Shown here piece after piece: positions 41,845-50,326 of a DNA stretch of 57,419 bases. The notes beneath the pieces are model-generated. The model did no database searches and was not told the DNA's origin. It saw only the letters and a program-made list of their open reading frames with translations. The first letter of the stretch is position 1. Each line of letters opens with the position of its first letter. Where the stretch lies: NCBI GenBank assembly GCA_016200135.1, contig JACQFI010000016.1:1-57419 (forward strand), given 5' to 3'. The position numbers were made by a program, and so were the translations under genes. Origin of the DNA: Planctomycetota bacterium. Lineage in GTDB: Bacteria > Planctomycetota > SZUA-567 > H5-PLA8.

Positions 41845-43642
41845 TCTTCTCCGGTGCCGCTCCGCTCTTCGTCTCCGTCTTCGATTCGGTCTTTCCGGCC
41901 GGCGGCGCGGCGGGCTCCGCCGCGATCGGTTTGTCCGGGCTGGCCAGAGAGAGCTTAAAGCGGAAGGGCTTGAGATTGGCCGCCAGATCTTTCTCGCGTT
42001 CAAGCTCGCCCAAGTCGAGTTCGGGGGTCAGCACGCCGGGGATCTCGCGCAGCCTCTTGAAGAACTCCGCGGCCGCGCCGTTGAAATCCTTGATCTGGTC
42101 GGAGTCGTAGACGCCGCGGATCTGGATGCCGCGCATGGGATTGTCGAAGACGTCGTTGGCCGCATTGGTGTTGATGCCCGCCTCGGACGAACCGACCCAG
42201 CTTATGGTCATGCCCTGGGGCGCGGCGTCGCGGAGCTGCGCGAAGAAGTTAAGCTGCACCTGCCCCAGCCGCGTCTGCTGCGCGTAATACTCGATCTGTT
42301 GCGTGCGCTCGCGCAGCTTGACCTTGCGGGCTTCGAAATCCTTCTTCTTCTGCTTCGCGGCCTCGACGCGCTCCTCGAAGTCCGTCTTCTTCACCTGCGC
42401 TTTGGAGAGGGCTTCCACCGAGCGGTTGTACGGAGGGATGATCCCGAGCATCAAGACGACCCCTGCCGCTGCGGCCCAGACGGTCTTGTTCCAGAAGATG
42501 CGTTTCTTGATGACGGGCTCGGGCAGGAGCTGGAAGTGATAGCATTTCGGGTTCGCGTCCACGATCGCGAGGCCCAGCGCGACGGCCATGTCCGGCACGT
42601 CGCCCTCGAAGCACTTCGCGCTCTGCGCGTCCACCTTGCGCAGGTCCAGGCCCGTGTAGAGGTCCAGCACCTGCACCGGACGCTTGGATTTCGCCTCGAG
42701 GTACTCGCGCAGACCGTTCAGCCTGGCGCCGCCGCCCGAAAGGAAGACGCGCTGGTAGTCGAGCTTCGGCATCTTCGCCTGCGTGCGGCAGAACATGATC
42801 GCGCCGCGGATCGCGTTGGCAATGTTGTCCGCGCCTTCCTTCAAGGCGTTCTGGAACTGGAGCTCCTGCGGGCTCGCGGTCTTCGCGCCTTCCGGCAGCA
42901 GCTTGGCGCGATGGTGCTTGAACTCCTGGATCTTGTCCTTGCCCAGTTTGAGCATCTTATCCAGCGCCGAGTCGAAACTCTTGCCGCCGCCCGGCGCGCT
43001 GCGCGCGAAGAAGAGGTTGTCCTCCTGCAGAATCGCGATCTCGATGTTCTCGTGGCCCACGTCCACGAGCACCACCGTCTCGCCCGGCGCGATCTTCTGC
43101 GTACGCAGATACGCCTGCACCAGGCCGAACGCCGCGGGCGTGATGCGCTTGAGCCCGATGCCGGCTTTCTTCAGCGCGCTGTAGTTGCCGAAGAGGAACT
43201 CGTTCTTGGCCACGCCGGCCATCACCACCAGGTCGCCCTTCAGCCCCGTCGGGACGTTCAGCAGGCGGAAGTCGTGCGTCACCGCGGGGCTCTCGTCGTC
43301 GCCCTTGCGGCCCGCGACCAGCCGGTCGGCCACCTGCATGTCGATGATCTTCTTGAGTTTTTCCGGCGGCATCGGCGGCGTAGAGACGTACTTGAGGATC
43401 ACTTCGCGCCCGGAGACGCCCAGCGTGCCGGAGCGCTTCAGGCCCGCGCGGGCGAGTTCCTGGCCAAGGGTCTCGGGGACGACCAGCGCCCCTTGCATCT
43501 CGGGCGGAATATCCGGGCCGCCGCCACCGCCACCGCGGGGGACTTTTAGCGCGCCAGTGACCGTGACGGAGCTCCCGGACGTCCGCACTTGGACGACCTT
43601 GATCCACTCCGTGCCGACGTCGATTCCCAGCCCGGTTCCCAT
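41837..43642 (-). CDS. pilM: PilM-PilN fusion protein (type IV pilus/T2SS platform)
   Basis: 601 aa. Residues 1-~360 are the actin-like ATPase fold of PilM/GspL: GIDVGTEWIKVVQV (phosphate 1), the STPPMPPEKLKKIIDMQVADR segment split by the family as PxxPxxxL, VVLVDVGHENIEIAI (phosphate 2) and FLSGGGARLNGLREYL (adenosine). A TM helix at ~388-408 (TVWAAAAGVVLMLGIIP), a coiled coil at ~410-460 and a PilN-like ferredoxin fold (FFAQLRDAAPQGMTISWVGS, then IQIRGVYDSDQIKDF) follow. PilM and PilN are usually separate genes; GspL has a comparable joined layout. A poly-Gly loop at 36-41 is unusual. First gene of the operon. Confidence 0.85.
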   Translation of the reverse strand: MGTGLGIDVGTEWIKVVQVRTSGSSVTVTGALKVPRGGGGGGPDIPPEMQGALVVPETLGQELARAGLKRSGTLGVSGREVILKYVSTPPMPPEKLKKIIDMQVADRLVAGRKGDDESPAVTHDFRLLNVPTGLKGDLVVMAGVAKNEFLFGNYSALKKAGIGLKRITPAAFGLVQAYLRTQKIAPGETVVLVDVGHENIEIAILQEDNLFFARSAPGGGKSFDSALDKMLKLGKDKIQEFKHHRAKLLPEGAKTASPQELQFQNALKEGADNIANAIRGAIMFCRTQAKMPKLDYQRVFLSGGGARLNGLREYLEAKSKRPVQVLDLYTGLDLRKVDAQSAKCFEGDVPDMAVALGLAIVDANPKCYHFQLLPEPVIKKRIFWNKTVWAAAAGVVLMLGIIPPYNRSVEALSKAQVKKTDFEERVEAAKQKKKDFEARKVKLRERTQQIEYYAQQTRLGQVQLNFFAQLRDAAPQGMTISWVGSSEAGINTNAANDVFDNPMRGIQIRGVYDSDQIKDFNGAAAEFFKRLREIPGVLTPELDLGELEREKDLAANLKPFRFKLSLASPDKPIAAEPAAPPAGKTESKTETKSGAAPEKKS

Positions 43643-43771
43643 GTTATGCTTTGGCGTCCTCGCGTGCTCTTACCCTAGACGTAAGAAGCGCTTAGCATGA
43701 TGCATGAATGTTCGAAACTCGACAAGGGCAGGTCCTGATGGCCTGCTGTGGGTTTCCATTTTACATTAAAC

Positions 43772-43799
43772 GCTGACCACGAACCCTAAACTACGAACC
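43772..43799. repeat. Short heptanucleotide array upstream of pilM
   Basis: Units GCTGACC, ACGAACC, CTAAACT, ACGAACC in one 7-bp phase, lying between the folD stop (43810) and the pilM-pilN start. It is the smallest of the heptad arrays and could be a coincidence on its own. Confidence 0.45.
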
Positions 43800-43809
43800 G
43801 TTGTACGGC

Positions 43810-44709
43810 TCACTTCGCGTCCTGCTTGGCCTGTTCCATCACGTTGCGCAAGAGCATGGTAACGGTCAGCGGGCCGACGCCGCCGGGCACGGGCGTGATC
43901 CACTCGGCGACCTCTTTGACGCCTTCAAAGTCCACGTCGCCAAGTATCTGGTGCTTCGGGTTGCCCTTCTCGTTCAGGACCGGCTGGCCTTTCGCGTCCA
44001 GCACCGGGACGCGGTTGACGCCGATGTCCACCACGATCGCGCCTGGCTTCACCATATCCTTGGTGATCAACCTCGGTTTACCCGCGGCCACAACCAGCAA
44101 GTCGGCACGTTTCGTGTGCGCGGCGAGATCCCGCGTCGCGATGTGGCAGGTGCAGACCGTGCAGTAATCGTGCAGCAGCAGCAGCCCAATGGGCTTGCCC
44201 ACGATCTGGCTGTGGCCCACGACCACCGCTTCTTTGCCATAGAGGTCTACGTGGAGGGACTTGATCAGGCTGTACGCGGCGATGGCCGTGCAGGGCGCGC
44301 GCTGCGTCGCGCCGTAGACGATTAAGCCCAGGTTTATCGGATGCACGCCTTCTGCGTCTTTGCGCGGATCGATCGCGCGCTGCGCCAGGCGGGCGTCCAG
44401 GCGCGCCGGGAGCGGAAGCTGCAGGATAATCCCGTGCACGCTCGGGTCTTTGTTCAGTTCTTCGATCGCATGCAGGAGGACCGCCTGGCTGATCGCGCTC
44501 GGCAACTGCACCAAGCGGAACGCGATCCCGACTTCCGCGCAGACCTTCTCCTGGCTCTTCACGTACATCACCGACTCGGGCTTCTCGCCCACCTGCACCG
44601 CGGCCAGGCAGACCTGCCGGCCCTGCTCCTTAAGGACTTTGGCTTCGCGGGCGATCTCCGCGCGAATCTGATTCGCGAGCGCCCCGCCTTCGAGCAGTTT
44701 TGCGGTCAT
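43810..44709 (-). CDS. folD: FolD-like methylenetetrahydrofolate dehydrogenase/cyclohydrolase
   Basis: 299 aa, normal length. It interconverts methylene-, methenyl- and formyl-tetrahydrofolate in one-carbon metabolism. GIILQLPLP carries the conserved Gln. AVVVGHSQIVGKPIGLLLL is the NADP-binding motif, and ITPVPGGVGPLTVTMLL is the C-terminal signature. The catalytic Tyr49 is present, but the YxxxK Lys of the family is Gln53 here (YVKSQEK), and the usual KDVDG is KDAEG. It may therefore belong to a subfamily with altered cyclohydrolase activity. An insert before the C-terminal block repeats VLDAKGQPVLNEKGNP. No folate gene is adjacent. Confidence 0.87.
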   Translation of the reverse strand: MTAKLLEGGALANQIRAEIAREAKVLKEQGRQVCLAAVQVGEKPESVMYVKSQEKVCAEVGIAFRLVQLPSAISQAVLLHAIEELNKDPSVHGIILQLPLPARLDARLAQRAIDPRKDAEGVHPINLGLIVYGATQRAPCTAIAAYSLIKSLHVDLYGKEAVVVGHSQIVGKPIGLLLLHDYCTVCTCHIATRDLAAHTKRADLLVVAAGKPRLITKDMVKPGAIVVDIGVNRVPVLDAKGQPVLNEKGNPKHQILGDVDFEGVKEVAEWITPVPGGVGPLTVTMLLRNVMEQAKQDAK

Positions 44710-44770
44710 GCGCTGAACGTTACGTGCGCTCGCGAAAATGTGAAATGCAGAAAGGGGCCGTCGCGGCCAT

Positions 44771-46075
44771 CTACGGTTTTCGTCTATTCACATACTTCAC
44801 TGCCAGGGCGCCCGGCTCCGCTTCCGCATACGCCGTCCAGAGCGCCAGGGCCAGCGCGGCGTACAGCACCAGAAACGTCCAGGTGAAGCAGCCCAGCGCG
44901 TGCAACAGGGCGCTGGTCTCATCGCCCAGAATATCCGCAGAGGTGAACGTTCCTACGACCGCCAGCAGCAGCAGCGCGCACCACGCGGCCTTGTGCGCGA
45001 GGCCGCCCAGGATGCCCTGCTGCAGCATCGCGATCAGTGCCGCCGCGGGCAGCACCAGCGTCACCGCATGCGCCTTGCGCGTCAGCGGCGAGATCAGCAG
45101 CGCCGTCACCGCCAGCAGGCTGAAGGAGAGCGCCGGTCCCCACGGGCCCTCGCGCGCCCCGCGCGGCAGCGTCAGCGCGAGCGCCAGCGCCAGCAGAACC
45201 AAGCCCGCAATGTTCGCCATGCGCGTGGAGGTCTCGACGGGCAGGCTCAGAACGTTCACGCTCATGTCCGCGCCCGGCTCGGCATGATTCAGCGCCACGG
45301 TCTCGGAGAAGAGTTTCTGGAACGTTCCGCGCAGGCTGATGCCGTAGGCGCGCGGCGCGTCTTCGCTCTCATGCCCGGCCCCGGCGGGCTCGAGCGCCGG
45401 CGCTTCCTTGGCGGCGGCGGGATTTTCTTCGGGCATCGCGCCCGGAGCATAGCCGCCCGTGCCGCCCACCTGCCCAAAGAGATACCGCTGCGACGCGCGC
45501 AGCGCTTCCGCGTTGGCGTCGAACCCCAGCACGGCGCCCGGCACGACCCACAAGAAAAGCGCCAGGCCCAGCGCGCCGCCCGCCATAGCCCAGCCGCGCC
45601 GCGACCAGAGAAAGTAGGCGCCAAAAAGCCCGGGCGAGACTTTGAAGACCGTCGCCAATGCGACCGCAAGTCCCCCGGAGATCCCACCCGCGGGTCCCGG
45701 CCTTTGGGCGATCAAGTACAGGCCCAGCACCACCAGAAAGAGCACGATCGCGTTCGCATTGCCGACGGTCATGTTCGCGTCGAGAAAGCGCCCGCAGCAG
45801 ACGGCCGCGCAGAACAGGCCCACTTCAGGACGCGCCCAGAAAGGCGGGGGCGCGGCCGGACGCCGGGGCCAGAGCAGCCGGCGCAGCATCCACAGGACCG
45901 CAAGCAGCAGCAGGATGTTCAGCGCGTAGAAGACCGCCAGAGCCGCGTTGTGCGGCAGCAGCGAGAGCGGCGCCATGGGGAAGACCGCGAACATCGGCGG
46001 GTAAAGATAAGGCCGGAAGGGCGTCGAGGACGCGTCCCAATCCTTGTAGATGTTGCGGCCGGTGCGGGCGAGTTC
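44771..46075 (-). CDS. Family 87-like glycosyltransferase (DUF2029), main part after an in-frame TGA
   Basis: Multi-pass membrane protein whose frame is continuous with the fragment at 46076-46294 except for one TGA. It reads ELARTGRNIYKDWDASSTPF then RPYLYPPMFAVFPMAPLSLL, a block typical of GT87/DUF2029 polyprenyl-phosphate-dependent mannosyltransferases. At least eight hydrophobic helices follow (for example LLLLAVLWMLRRLL, ALALTLPRGAREG loop, LLLLAVVGTFTSADI). The first internal ATG (45994) lies after essential sequence, so this part is unlikely to work by itself. It would transfer a sugar from a lipid carrier on the outer face of the inner membrane. Downstream gene: folD, 61 bp away on the same strand. 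Confidence 0.72.
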   Translation of the reverse strand, partial: ELARTGRNIYKDWDASSTPFRPYLYPPMFAVFPMAPLSLLPHNAALAVFYALNILLLLAVLWMLRRLLWPRRPAAPPPFWARPEVGLFCAAVCCGRFLDANMTVGNANAIVLFLVVLGLYLIAQRPGPAGGISGGLAVALATVFKVSPGLFGAYFLWSRRGWAMAGGALGLALFLWVVPGAVLGFDANAEALRASQRYLFGQVGGTGGYAPGAMPEENPAAAKEAPALEPAGAGHESEDAPRAYGISLRGTFQKLFSETVALNHAEPGADMSVNVLSLPVETSTRMANIAGLVLLALALALTLPRGAREGPWGPALSFSLLAVTALLISPLTRKAHAVTLVLPAAALIAMLQQGILGGLAHKAAWCALLLLAVVGTFTSADILGDETSALLHALGCFTWTFLVLYAALALALWTAYAEAEPGALAVKYVNRRKP

Positions 46076-46294
46076 TCACGCCGAGTAGTACGCGGTGAAG
46101 TCCGTGCCGCGGTGCTTGCGTTTGCGCGCTTGCTCGGCCGTCTGCCCGGATTCGGGCGGCTCGTAGCGCCCGCGCTCGTAACAGCGGTAGCCGTTGAGCG
46201 CCAGCAGGACGAGCAGCAGCGCGCCCAGGAAGCGCAGCGGCGCGCGCAGGCGGTCGTGGGCCACGGCGGGAGAGACGCGGGTCGTATCGCTCAC
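46076..46294 (-). pseudogene. N-terminal fragment of the same GT87-like glycosyltransferase, ended by TGA
   Basis: 72 codons with a TM helix (FLGALLLVLLALNGYRCY) and the catalytic-loop start RGTDFTAYYSA, where family members continue with Trp-Glu-Leu. Here the next codon is TGA followed in the same frame by ELARTGRN, so a single TGG to TGA change has split the gene. TGA is an ordinary stop elsewhere in the window, so recoding is unlikely. Either a recent nonsense mutation or a base-call error is possible. Confidence 0.7.
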
Positions 46295-46353
46295 GCCGTG
46301 ACGATCTCCACAGCCCGCGGGGTCCTGTCAAGCCGTGCCGCCATTGCGCCAAC

Positions 46354-46384
46354 AAAAAAACCCGCCATCCGGCGGGCTTTTTTG
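46354..46384 (-). terminator. Intrinsic terminator downstream of the porin gene
   Basis: On the minus strand: GCCCGCC, loop GGAT, GGCGGGT, then TTTTTT; on the plus strand the hairpin is also followed by CTTTTTTG. It lies 24 bp beyond the porin stop and 60 bp upstream of the glycosyltransferase gene, so it separates the two minus-strand units. Confidence 0.92.
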
Positions 46385-46407
46385 TACGCTAACGGCTCAC
46401 AATCCTA

Positions 46408-48063
46408 TTACCACATGATCTGCTGGCTGATCACGAAGACGTTGTTCTTGACTTCGCGGAACCTGCGGAAGGGGCCAGGGTTCGGGAAAAATCTCGAGCC
46501 GCCCGCCCCGTTAATCAAATGCCCCTCAGGTTCACTTACCCACGAATAGTTGATCTGAGTGCGAACGTTATAACTTTTCCAATAATAGTTGATACCAGCC
46601 GTATGTACGCTCGTTCGGAACACGTCCGTGTGTACCGGAGAGGTCCCGGGATCATACGCGGTAACGTCGTCGGTAAGTACGTTACCGAAGACTTCATAAC
46701 GGTAAGCAAATTCAACATCGTAAGCCATTTTGATCAGCCAGTTCGAGTGATTCTTAAGCGATTCAGCCCAAATACTATCGGATAGCTTATAGCCGGTTGC
46801 CGCATAAAAGCCTTCTCGATTGAATACTCGAGGTTTTGTTTGGATGTTAATAATAGCGCCTAAGCCAGGCAGCGGCCGGTCTTCCATAAAGGCGTACTCA
46901 CCGCGCAACCACCATCCCCGCACAGGGCCTGTAGGACGATACCACATCCACGCATATTCTCTGCATGCGTGCGTCTCTTGCAGGCTTAATCCATCCACAT
47001 TTGGGCGAGCGGTGTTAAGTCCGCCGTTAAGTCCGCGCCCAGCTTCTCCATGAACGCCGTCCTGCCTGGAATATCCGAGTTCAAGGGATCCGAACGTCTT
47101 GTTATTCCAAAGCGGCCGGCCAAGTATCCGCCATGTCAGATCTTTTTCGTCGTTGTCGTCACTGCGGTTCTGATAGCTCGCGAACGTGTTTTGAAAGGAT
47201 CCGGCCGTATCGAAGACGCCGATCCAATACTGGAAGCGGTCCTTAAACCATGTCCCGTGTACCGCGAAACCAAGATCCCGCTGGTTGGAGAATTGATTGA
47301 TCATGGCGCGTTCAACGAAATCAAGCTGCCCGCTGTTGCGGTTGCCTTCTTCCGACATGGGCGGTTTGAACTGGCCAATCGTGAAGTCATGGTGGGGAAT
47401 CCAGGCAGGATGGTAATTGATGTAGGCGTCTTGTAGGACGCGATTCGGGGTCATGAGACCGCCACGCATGAATTGCTTCGTGGACTGATTGAAACGGTCG
47501 AACCCGGTAAAGGTATTAATATCGTCGAGGGAGAACTTGCTGTTACCCGCGACGATGCCGCTCCCAACTACGCCCTGATTCGTCGGCAACCCCGGAAAGG
47601 AATTCGCTTCATCGCCTCCCGTGGGATCGATCACGATGACGCCGGTAATGTCGTCATTGACATCCAACGAGAGCTTGATCTCGGCGCGGCGAATGCGGAA
47701 GCCGTCGTTGTCTGCTAGCTCATTCGTATTTGCTATACCGAATTGTTCATTCAGGAAGGCGTTTACGCCCACGTTGTCATTCTGAATCCGGTAGTTCCAG
47801 ACCTGCAACAACCCGCCGATCGTCAGTTTGCCCGTCTTCGTCGTCACCGTCGCGTTCGGGCCGTACTTGTTGGCGACCATCGCATCGGCTTTGCCAATCG
47901 GGCCGACGGCCTTGGGCGCGCCGCCGTTCGTCGAGAGCTTTTTGCGGAGGTCCTCGACTTCTTTCTTCAAGTTCGAGTAATCGTCCGGCGTGCTCGCCAT
48001 GGCCTTCGCCATGAACACGCTGCTCATCGCAACTAAACAGAGCACAATCCTATTGATGCACAT
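46408..48063 (-). CDS. Outer-membrane porin, phosphate-selective OprO/OprP-like
   Basis: 551 aa from the ATG at 48063, which opens a signal peptide (MCINRIVLCLVAMSSVFMAKA). An in-frame ATG at 48114 would only add basic residues. A short coiled coil (YSNLKKEVEDLRKKLS) follows, then an amphipathic beta-barrel: LTIGGLLQVWNYRIQND, FRIRRAEIKLSLDVNDDI, QDAYINYHP, DFTIGQFKPPMSEEG, with the RRAEI and GQFKPP signatures of the porin O/P family. It ends in QQIMW, the terminal aromatic needed for BAM-dependent insertion. Phosphate selectivity is not certain from motifs. Its leader holds two hairpins near the Shine-Dalgarno, and its terminator is clear, so it is a single-gene unit. Confidence 0.85.
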   Translation of the reverse strand: MCINRIVLCLVAMSSVFMAKAMASTPDDYSNLKKEVEDLRKKLSTNGGAPKAVGPIGKADAMVANKYGPNATVTTKTGKLTIGGLLQVWNYRIQNDNVGVNAFLNEQFGIANTNELADNDGFRIRRAEIKLSLDVNDDITGVIVIDPTGGDEANSFPGLPTNQGVVGSGIVAGNSKFSLDDINTFTGFDRFNQSTKQFMRGGLMTPNRVLQDAYINYHPAWIPHHDFTIGQFKPPMSEEGNRNSGQLDFVERAMINQFSNQRDLGFAVHGTWFKDRFQYWIGVFDTAGSFQNTFASYQNRSDDNDEKDLTWRILGRPLWNNKTFGSLELGYSRQDGVHGEAGRGLNGGLNTARPNVDGLSLQETHACREYAWMWYRPTGPVRGWWLRGEYAFMEDRPLPGLGAIINIQTKPRVFNREGFYAATGYKLSDSIWAESLKNHSNWLIKMAYDVEFAYRYEVFGNVLTDDVTAYDPGTSPVHTDVFRTSVHTAGINYYWKSYNVRTQINYSWVSEPEGHLINGAGGSRFFPNPGPFRRFREVKNNVFVISQQIMW

Positions 48064-48074
48064 GCGCAAGAAGC

Positions 48075-48109
48075 GGCTCCTTCCGGAGAGCCTTCCACGT
48101 CTTGGAAGG
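48075..48109 (-). promoter_or_regulatory. Two hairpins in the porin mRNA leader
   Basis: In the mRNA, CCTTCCA-AGACG-TGGAAGG (48109-48091) is a perfect 7-bp hairpin, followed at once by GGCTC-TCCGGAAG-GAGCC (48093-48075... sharing two bases), whose 3' arm contains AAGGAG, the likely Shine-Dalgarno. CCTTCC of the first hairpin could alternatively pair with GGAAGG of the second. This could control ribosome access. Confidence 0.4.
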
Positions 48110-48360
48110 CACAATTAGTAAATGAGTTACCAAGAGAACGTGCCCATTTTGCTAAACGAACTAGGAATTTCAACTACAAATCGAAAAGTTCTTTAACCTA
48201 TTGTTTTTAAATAAGTTACGCGTGTCGCTTCGCTCCAGCCAAGTAACAAGCGCTACCCTATCCGGCGCTTGAATTGGGAACGGTTCGAAGCAAGCTACCG
48301 TCTCGCCGACCTTGCTAAGGCGGAATACCAGTACGACCCAGCAGATTAAGGAGTCAGAAC

Positions 48361-49209
48361 ATGCCCCGTGCGAACGCTCCGCGTACCACCTTTAAGAAGC
48401 TGCGCATTCTCGTCATTGGAGCGCATCCGGATGACGACGAGATCAAGGCCGGCGGGTCGGCGGCGCTCTGGGCCGCGGCCGGGCACACCGTGCGCTTTGT
48501 CTCGGCCACGAATGGCGGCACAGGCCACCACGCGATCGGCGGCGTCGAACTCGTCCGGCGGCGTGTGGCCGAGGCCCAGGCCGCGGCGGACGTGATCGGC
48601 ATCGAGTCGCATATTATGGAGTTCACCAACGGCGAACTCGAACCGACGCTCTATTATCGCAAGCAGTTCATCAAGCTCATCCGTGAGTTCGACGCCGACC
48701 TGATCCTCACGCACCGCCCGAACGACTACCACCCCGACCATCGCTATACGTCCCAGCTTGTTCAAGACTCCTCGTATGTGTGCACGGTCCCGAACAACCT
48801 CCCGACCACTCCGGCGCTGCGCAAGATGCCCGTCATCGGCTACCTCTCCGACAACTTTCAGAAGCCGATCCCGTTCATGCCCGACGTGGTCGTCGGCATC
48901 GACGCGGTGGTCGAGAAGAAAGTCGACATGCTGCATTGCCACGTCTCGCAATTCTACGAGTGGATTCCCTGGAACCAGCGCGTCGAGAACGAAGTACCCA
49001 AAAGCGACCGCGAACGCCGCGCCTGGCTCCGCGAACGCCGCCTCAAGGCCGACCAGGAGTGCGCCCACAAGTACCGCAAGCAGTTGATCCAACGGTATGG
49101 CCGCAAGCACGGCGCGAAGATCCGCTACGCCGAGGCCTTCGAGGGCTGCGAATACGGGGCGCCGCTGAACCAAGAGAATATCCCGGTCCTCTTCCCCTTC
49201 TTTGGCTGA
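48361..49209 (+). CDS. PIG-L family deacetylase (LmbE-like)
   Basis: 282 aa. These zinc enzymes remove N-acetyl groups from GlcNAc-containing substrates. The metal/catalytic motif GAHPDDDE is at residues 20-27 (His22, Asp24, Asp25) and the third ligand in HPDH at 124-127. THRPNDYHPDHRYT and GYLSDNFQKPIPFMPDVVV fit the family. There is no signal peptide, so it is cytoplasmic. The ATG follows TAAGGAG. It starts a run of plus-strand genes for secreted proteins, but no direct functional link is visible; deacetylation of a sugar-nucleotide or glycan precursor is plausible. Confidence 0.88.
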   Translation: MPRANAPRTTFKKLRILVIGAHPDDDEIKAGGSAALWAAAGHTVRFVSATNGGTGHHAIGGVELVRRRVAEAQAAADVIGIESHIMEFTNGELEPTLYYRKQFIKLIREFDADLILTHRPNDYHPDHRYTSQLVQDSSYVCTVPNNLPTTPALRKMPVIGYLSDNFQKPIPFMPDVVVGIDAVVEKKVDMLHCHVSQFYEWIPWNQRVENEVPKSDRERRAWLRERRLKADQECAHKYRKQLIQRYGRKHGAKIRYAEAFEGCEYGAPLNQENIPVLFPFFG

Positions 49210-49310
49210 CGCACCGAGTGCGCCGAAAGAACCGGGCCGTTTTGCGTAATTCAGGACATACTGCGATCCTAATGAGCCGCTCGGATCCAATATATTAAGG
49301 AGACGCCCAC

Positions 49311-50168
49311 ATGCGGACACCCCGCCGTATCCTGGCCTGCACAATCTTTTTACTGGCCGCCGGAGCACTCCACGCCGCGGAAGAGGCCAAGAGCGCCGAC
49401 AAGCCCGACGACGCCGAGATCGCCAGGAACGAGTCCGCCGCCATCGCCGCCTGCAAGACCTTCGCCGAGGCCGAGGACATCTACCGCCGCACCGATTGGG
49501 ACGCCGACGGCGTACTCGAATACGCCCAGGCCTTTAAGGGCAACAACAGCCTCTACGAGAAAAACGAGGGCAAGGGCGACCTGACGCTCATCGACAAAAG
49601 GATGGCCGAGGCCGGCGTGGACGTGGTGTTGAAGCTCCCCGACGACAAGGAAATCCCCGCAGCCACGCCCGAAGAGGCCAAAGCCTTCGAGGAGGCTTTT
49701 GCCAAGCTGGGGGCGGACGACTACCAGGAACGCGAGAACGCCACGGCCCGCTTAAAGAAGATCGGGGCCGGCGCCATCAAGCTGCTCGATAAGGCCGTCG
49801 CGGAGAGCAAAGACGCCGAGATCCGCCAGCGCTGCCAGACGCTCGCGCTGCATCTAAAGGAAGACCTCGCCCGCAAGCTCGACAAGAAAGGGCTCGGCGG
49901 CACGCCCTTCAACGGCTACCTGTTCAAAGTGCTGAAGGGACAAGGCCCCGGCGCGCCCGGCGGCAAGAAGAGCTATGTGAACAACGGCAATATGACCCTC
50001 GGTTATGCGGTCATCGCGTTCCCTGCCGCGTACGGCAAGAGCGGCCGCAAGACCTTCCAGATCAACAACACCGGCACGGTCTACGAAAAGGACAACGGCG
50101 CCGAGACGCAAACGAAGGCGGAAGCCACGGAAGCCTACGATCCCGCAGGCTGGATCGTGACAGAATAG
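49311..50168 (+). CDS. Secreted DUF2950-like protein with HEAT-like insert
   Basis: 285 aa. Signal peptide 1-22 (LACTIFLLAAGALHA). The block NESAAIAACKTFAEAEDIYR begins the DUF2950-like domain; its second half reads GYLFKVLKGQGPGAPGG, NNGNMTLGYAVIAFPAAYG and FQINNTGTVYEKDNG. Between the halves (~120-195) lies a helical HEAT-like insert (YQERENATARLKKIGAGAIK, RQRCQTLALHL) of the kind common in planctomycete proteins. The gene downstream carries a close copy of the whole cassette, similar also at DNA level, so one is a recent duplicate of the other. The leader contains ATTAAGGAG. Function unknown. Confidence 0.72.
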   Translation: MRTPRRILACTIFLLAAGALHAAEEAKSADKPDDAEIARNESAAIAACKTFAEAEDIYRRTDWDADGVLEYAQAFKGNNSLYEKNEGKGDLTLIDKRMAEAGVDVVLKLPDDKEIPAATPEEAKAFEEAFAKLGADDYQERENATARLKKIGAGAIKLLDKAVAESKDAEIRQRCQTLALHLKEDLARKLDKKGLGGTPFNGYLFKVLKGQGPGAPGGKKSYVNNGNMTLGYAVIAFPAAYGKSGRKTFQINNTGTVYEKDNGAETQTKAEATEAYDPAGWIVTE

Positions 50169-50326
50169 CCGTGAAATGAACGGAAAAAGGTAGCGCTTGC
50201 CTTCTCCGCCCTGCGCTTTATTCTTTGGGCATTCAAGTAAAGGGGTATTTGCGCGCCGGCACTTTTACACTTTAGCAGACTAACGCCTGTTTCCTAATCC
50301 ACATTAGGACGAAAGGGGTTCGTTCC

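Noticed and set aside
40628..43549. 973-codon plus-strand open frame across the PilM-PilN and PilO genes
   Set aside because: Antisense shadow; it even passes through the heptad array, producing a repetitive SFVLRPSSFVLR-type peptide that marks it as non-genic.
46076..46078. Genome-wide reading of TGA as Trp, or selenocysteine
   Set aside because: TGA is used as a normal stop in many genes here, including ATGA overlaps, and there is no SECIS-like hairpin or Sec gene context.
50175..50235. Terminator after the first DUF2950-like gene
   Set aside because: AGCGC and GCGCT with a 16-nt loop before TTATTCTTT is too weak a hairpin to call.
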